6,153 nt of DNA from Candidatus Eiseniibacteriota bacterium (GTDB lineage: Bacteria; Eisenbacteria; RBG-16-71-46; JAGVPR01). The position numbers and the translations under genes were made by a program. The notes beneath the pieces are model-generated. The model worked only from the letters and a program-made list of their open reading frames with translations. It was not told the origin of the DNA and ran no database searches. Every line of letters starts with the position of its first letter. Position 1 is the first letter of the stretch. The stretch lies in the NCBI GenBank assembly GCA_020052115.1, contig JAGVPR010000259.1, forward strand, positions 1 through 6,153. Reading direction: 5' to 3'. Below, one piece after another: positions 5,148 to 6,153 of this stretch.

Positions 5148-6153
5148 GTGAAGTCAGACCTTCCGGCCATCGGCAAGATCTCCCCCGAGATCTTCGACGA
5201 GGTCATCCTTCCGCAACTCGGCCGCCGCCGCGAGGAAATCCTCGTCGGACCGCGAAACGGCGTGGACGTCGGTGTCGTGGACCTGGGGCACGGCCAGGTG
5301 ATGGTGACGACGACCGATCCGGTCTTCATCGTTCCGCCGTACGGATGGGAGCGGTCCGCCTGGTTCGCGGTGCACATCCTCGCCTCCGACGCCGCCACCT
5401 CGGGCCTCGCTCCGCGCTACATCACGATTGACCTGAACCTCCCGCTCTCGATCACGCGCGACGAGTTCGATCTCATGTGGAGCACGATCCACCGCGAGTG
5501 CGACAAGATCGGCATGGCCGTCATCTCCGGCCACACCGGCCGCTATGAAGGGTGCGAGTATCCGATGGTCGGCGGCGCGACGGTCGTCTGCGTCGGCCCC
5601 GCGGACCGGTACGTGACCCCCGCCATGGCGCGCCCCGGCGACAAGATCCTCGTCACGAAGGGCGCGGCCATCGAGGCTGCGGGCCTCTTCGCCGTGACGT
5701 TCCCCGACAAGATCGCCGCCGCGTACGGCGTCGATTTCGCGCGGGAGGCCGAGAAGATCTTCTGGCAGATGTCGGTCGTCGAGGACGCGCTGACCGCGGC
5801 GTCCGCGGGGGTCCGCGACGACGGCGTGACCGCCATGCACGACGCCACCGAGTGCGGCGTCTGGGGCGGACTCGCGGAGATCGCCCAGGCCTCACGCGTC
5901 GGGATGATCATCGAGAAGGATGCGATCCTCGTGCAGGACGCGGTGGCGAAGATCTGCCGGCTCTTCGAGATTGACCCGTACACCTCGATCAGCGAAGGAA
6001 CGCTCCTCATCACCTGCCGTCCTCACAAGGCGGCCGAGGTGCAGAGCCGGCTCGCGGAGAAGGGGATCCCGGTCACCGTGGCCGGCGAGGTGACGGACGC
6101 CTCGCAGGGCGTGCGCGTCGTCGAGGACGGGCGCGCGCGCCCGCTCGTGCATC
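5148..6153 (+). CDS. AIR synthase-related (PurM/HypE/ThiL superfamily) protein under TPP riboswitch control, C-terminus outside window
   Basis: 335 codons are visible of an ATP-dependent PurM/HypE/SelD/ThiL-superfamily enzyme. The GTG start is set by GAAGGAGG 6 nt upstream and the riboswitch before it. The N-terminal PurM-like domain (about 20-150) shows LVGPRNGVDVGVVDLG (32-47), TTDPVFIVP (55-63), LASDAATSGLAPRY (78-91) and GHTGRYEGCEYPMVGGA (128-144), the Mg-ATP and phosphate sites in this superfamily. The C-terminal domain has PGDKILVTKGAAIEAAG (163-179), MHDATECGVWGGLAEIA (230-246), and SEGTLLITC (282-290). The pattern is closer to HypE and the uncharacterised AIR synthase-related family than to classical ThiL, as seen in the missing DDAA motif. 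HypE's catalytic C-terminal cysteine would lie beyond the window. No hydrogenase gene is visible, whereas the riboswitch points to thiamine metabolism; a thiamine-monophosphate kinase-like role is inference. Confidence 0.92.
   Translation, partial: MKSDLPAIGKISPEIFDEVILPQLGRRREEILVGPRNGVDVGVVDLGHGQVMVTTTDPVFIVPPYGWERSAWFAVHILASDAATSGLAPRYITIDLNLPLSITRDEFDLMWSTIHRECDKIGMAVISGHTGRYEGCEYPMVGGATVVCVGPADRYVTPAMARPGDKILVTKGAAIEAAGLFAVTFPDKIAAAYGVDFAREAEKIFWQMSVVEDALTAASAGVRDDGVTAMHDATECGVWGGLAEIAQASRVGMIIEKDAILVQDAVAKICRLFEIDPYTSISEGTLLITCRPHKAAEVQSRLAEKGIPVTVAGEVTDASQGVRVVEDGRARPLVH

Noticed and set aside
5154..5840. Minus-strand open frame of 228 codons opposite the AIR synthase-related gene
   Set aside because: Antisense shadow; the plus strand has the superfamily motifs, the riboswitch and the ribosome binding site.
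5148..6153. Classical ThiL or HypE identity for the riboswitch gene
   Set aside because: The ThiL DDAA-type motif is absent, and the HypE C-terminal cysteine region is outside the window, so only the superfamily is named.

Overview
The window is GC-rich bacterial DNA with dense coding and strong Shine-Dalgarno sites. It reads as part of a genome from an uncultured, deep-branching Gram-negative-type phylum. The predicted exported proteins, including a likely lipoprotein 5'-nucleotidase, support a cell envelope with a periplasm. The short C-terminal motif on the secreted protein (STWGRLKAAFR) recalls endings I associate with Candidatus Eisenbacteria-like genomes. That taxonomic hint comes from memory and is weak.

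Region 1 (1-3723, minus strand) is a probable four-gene operon, read from right to left. It contains a UshA-type 5'-nucleotidase/metallophosphatase, a 68-residue beta-grasp-like protein whose start overlaps the nucleotidase stop (ATGA), an exported DUF4412-like protein, and a DHA2-type MFS transporter cut by the window start. Gaps between genes are -4, 52 and 13 nt. A good promoter (TTGACG, 17 nt, CACAAT) lies upstream of the nucleotidase, framed by a 9-bp inverted repeat.

Region 2 (3724-4914) holds the divergent promoter region and a plus-strand secreted cysteine-containing protein of unknown function. That gene converges on, and overlaps by 99 nt, a minus-strand gene with a half-size receiver-like segment and the first part of a DUF3052 domain. 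The minus-strand gene keeps a fine start and ribosome binding site but looks shortened in the middle and at its C-terminus.

Region 3 (4958-6153, plus strand) is the most interesting part. A well-formed TPP riboswitch, preceded by an extended -10 promoter, precedes a GTG-started PurM/HypE/ThiL-superfamily (AIR synthase-related) protein. A hairpin covering the ribosome binding site suggests control of translation. Since thiamine-monophosphate kinase (ThiL) belongs to the same superfamily, this protein is a candidate non-orthologous thiamine pathway enzyme. The gene runs off the window end.
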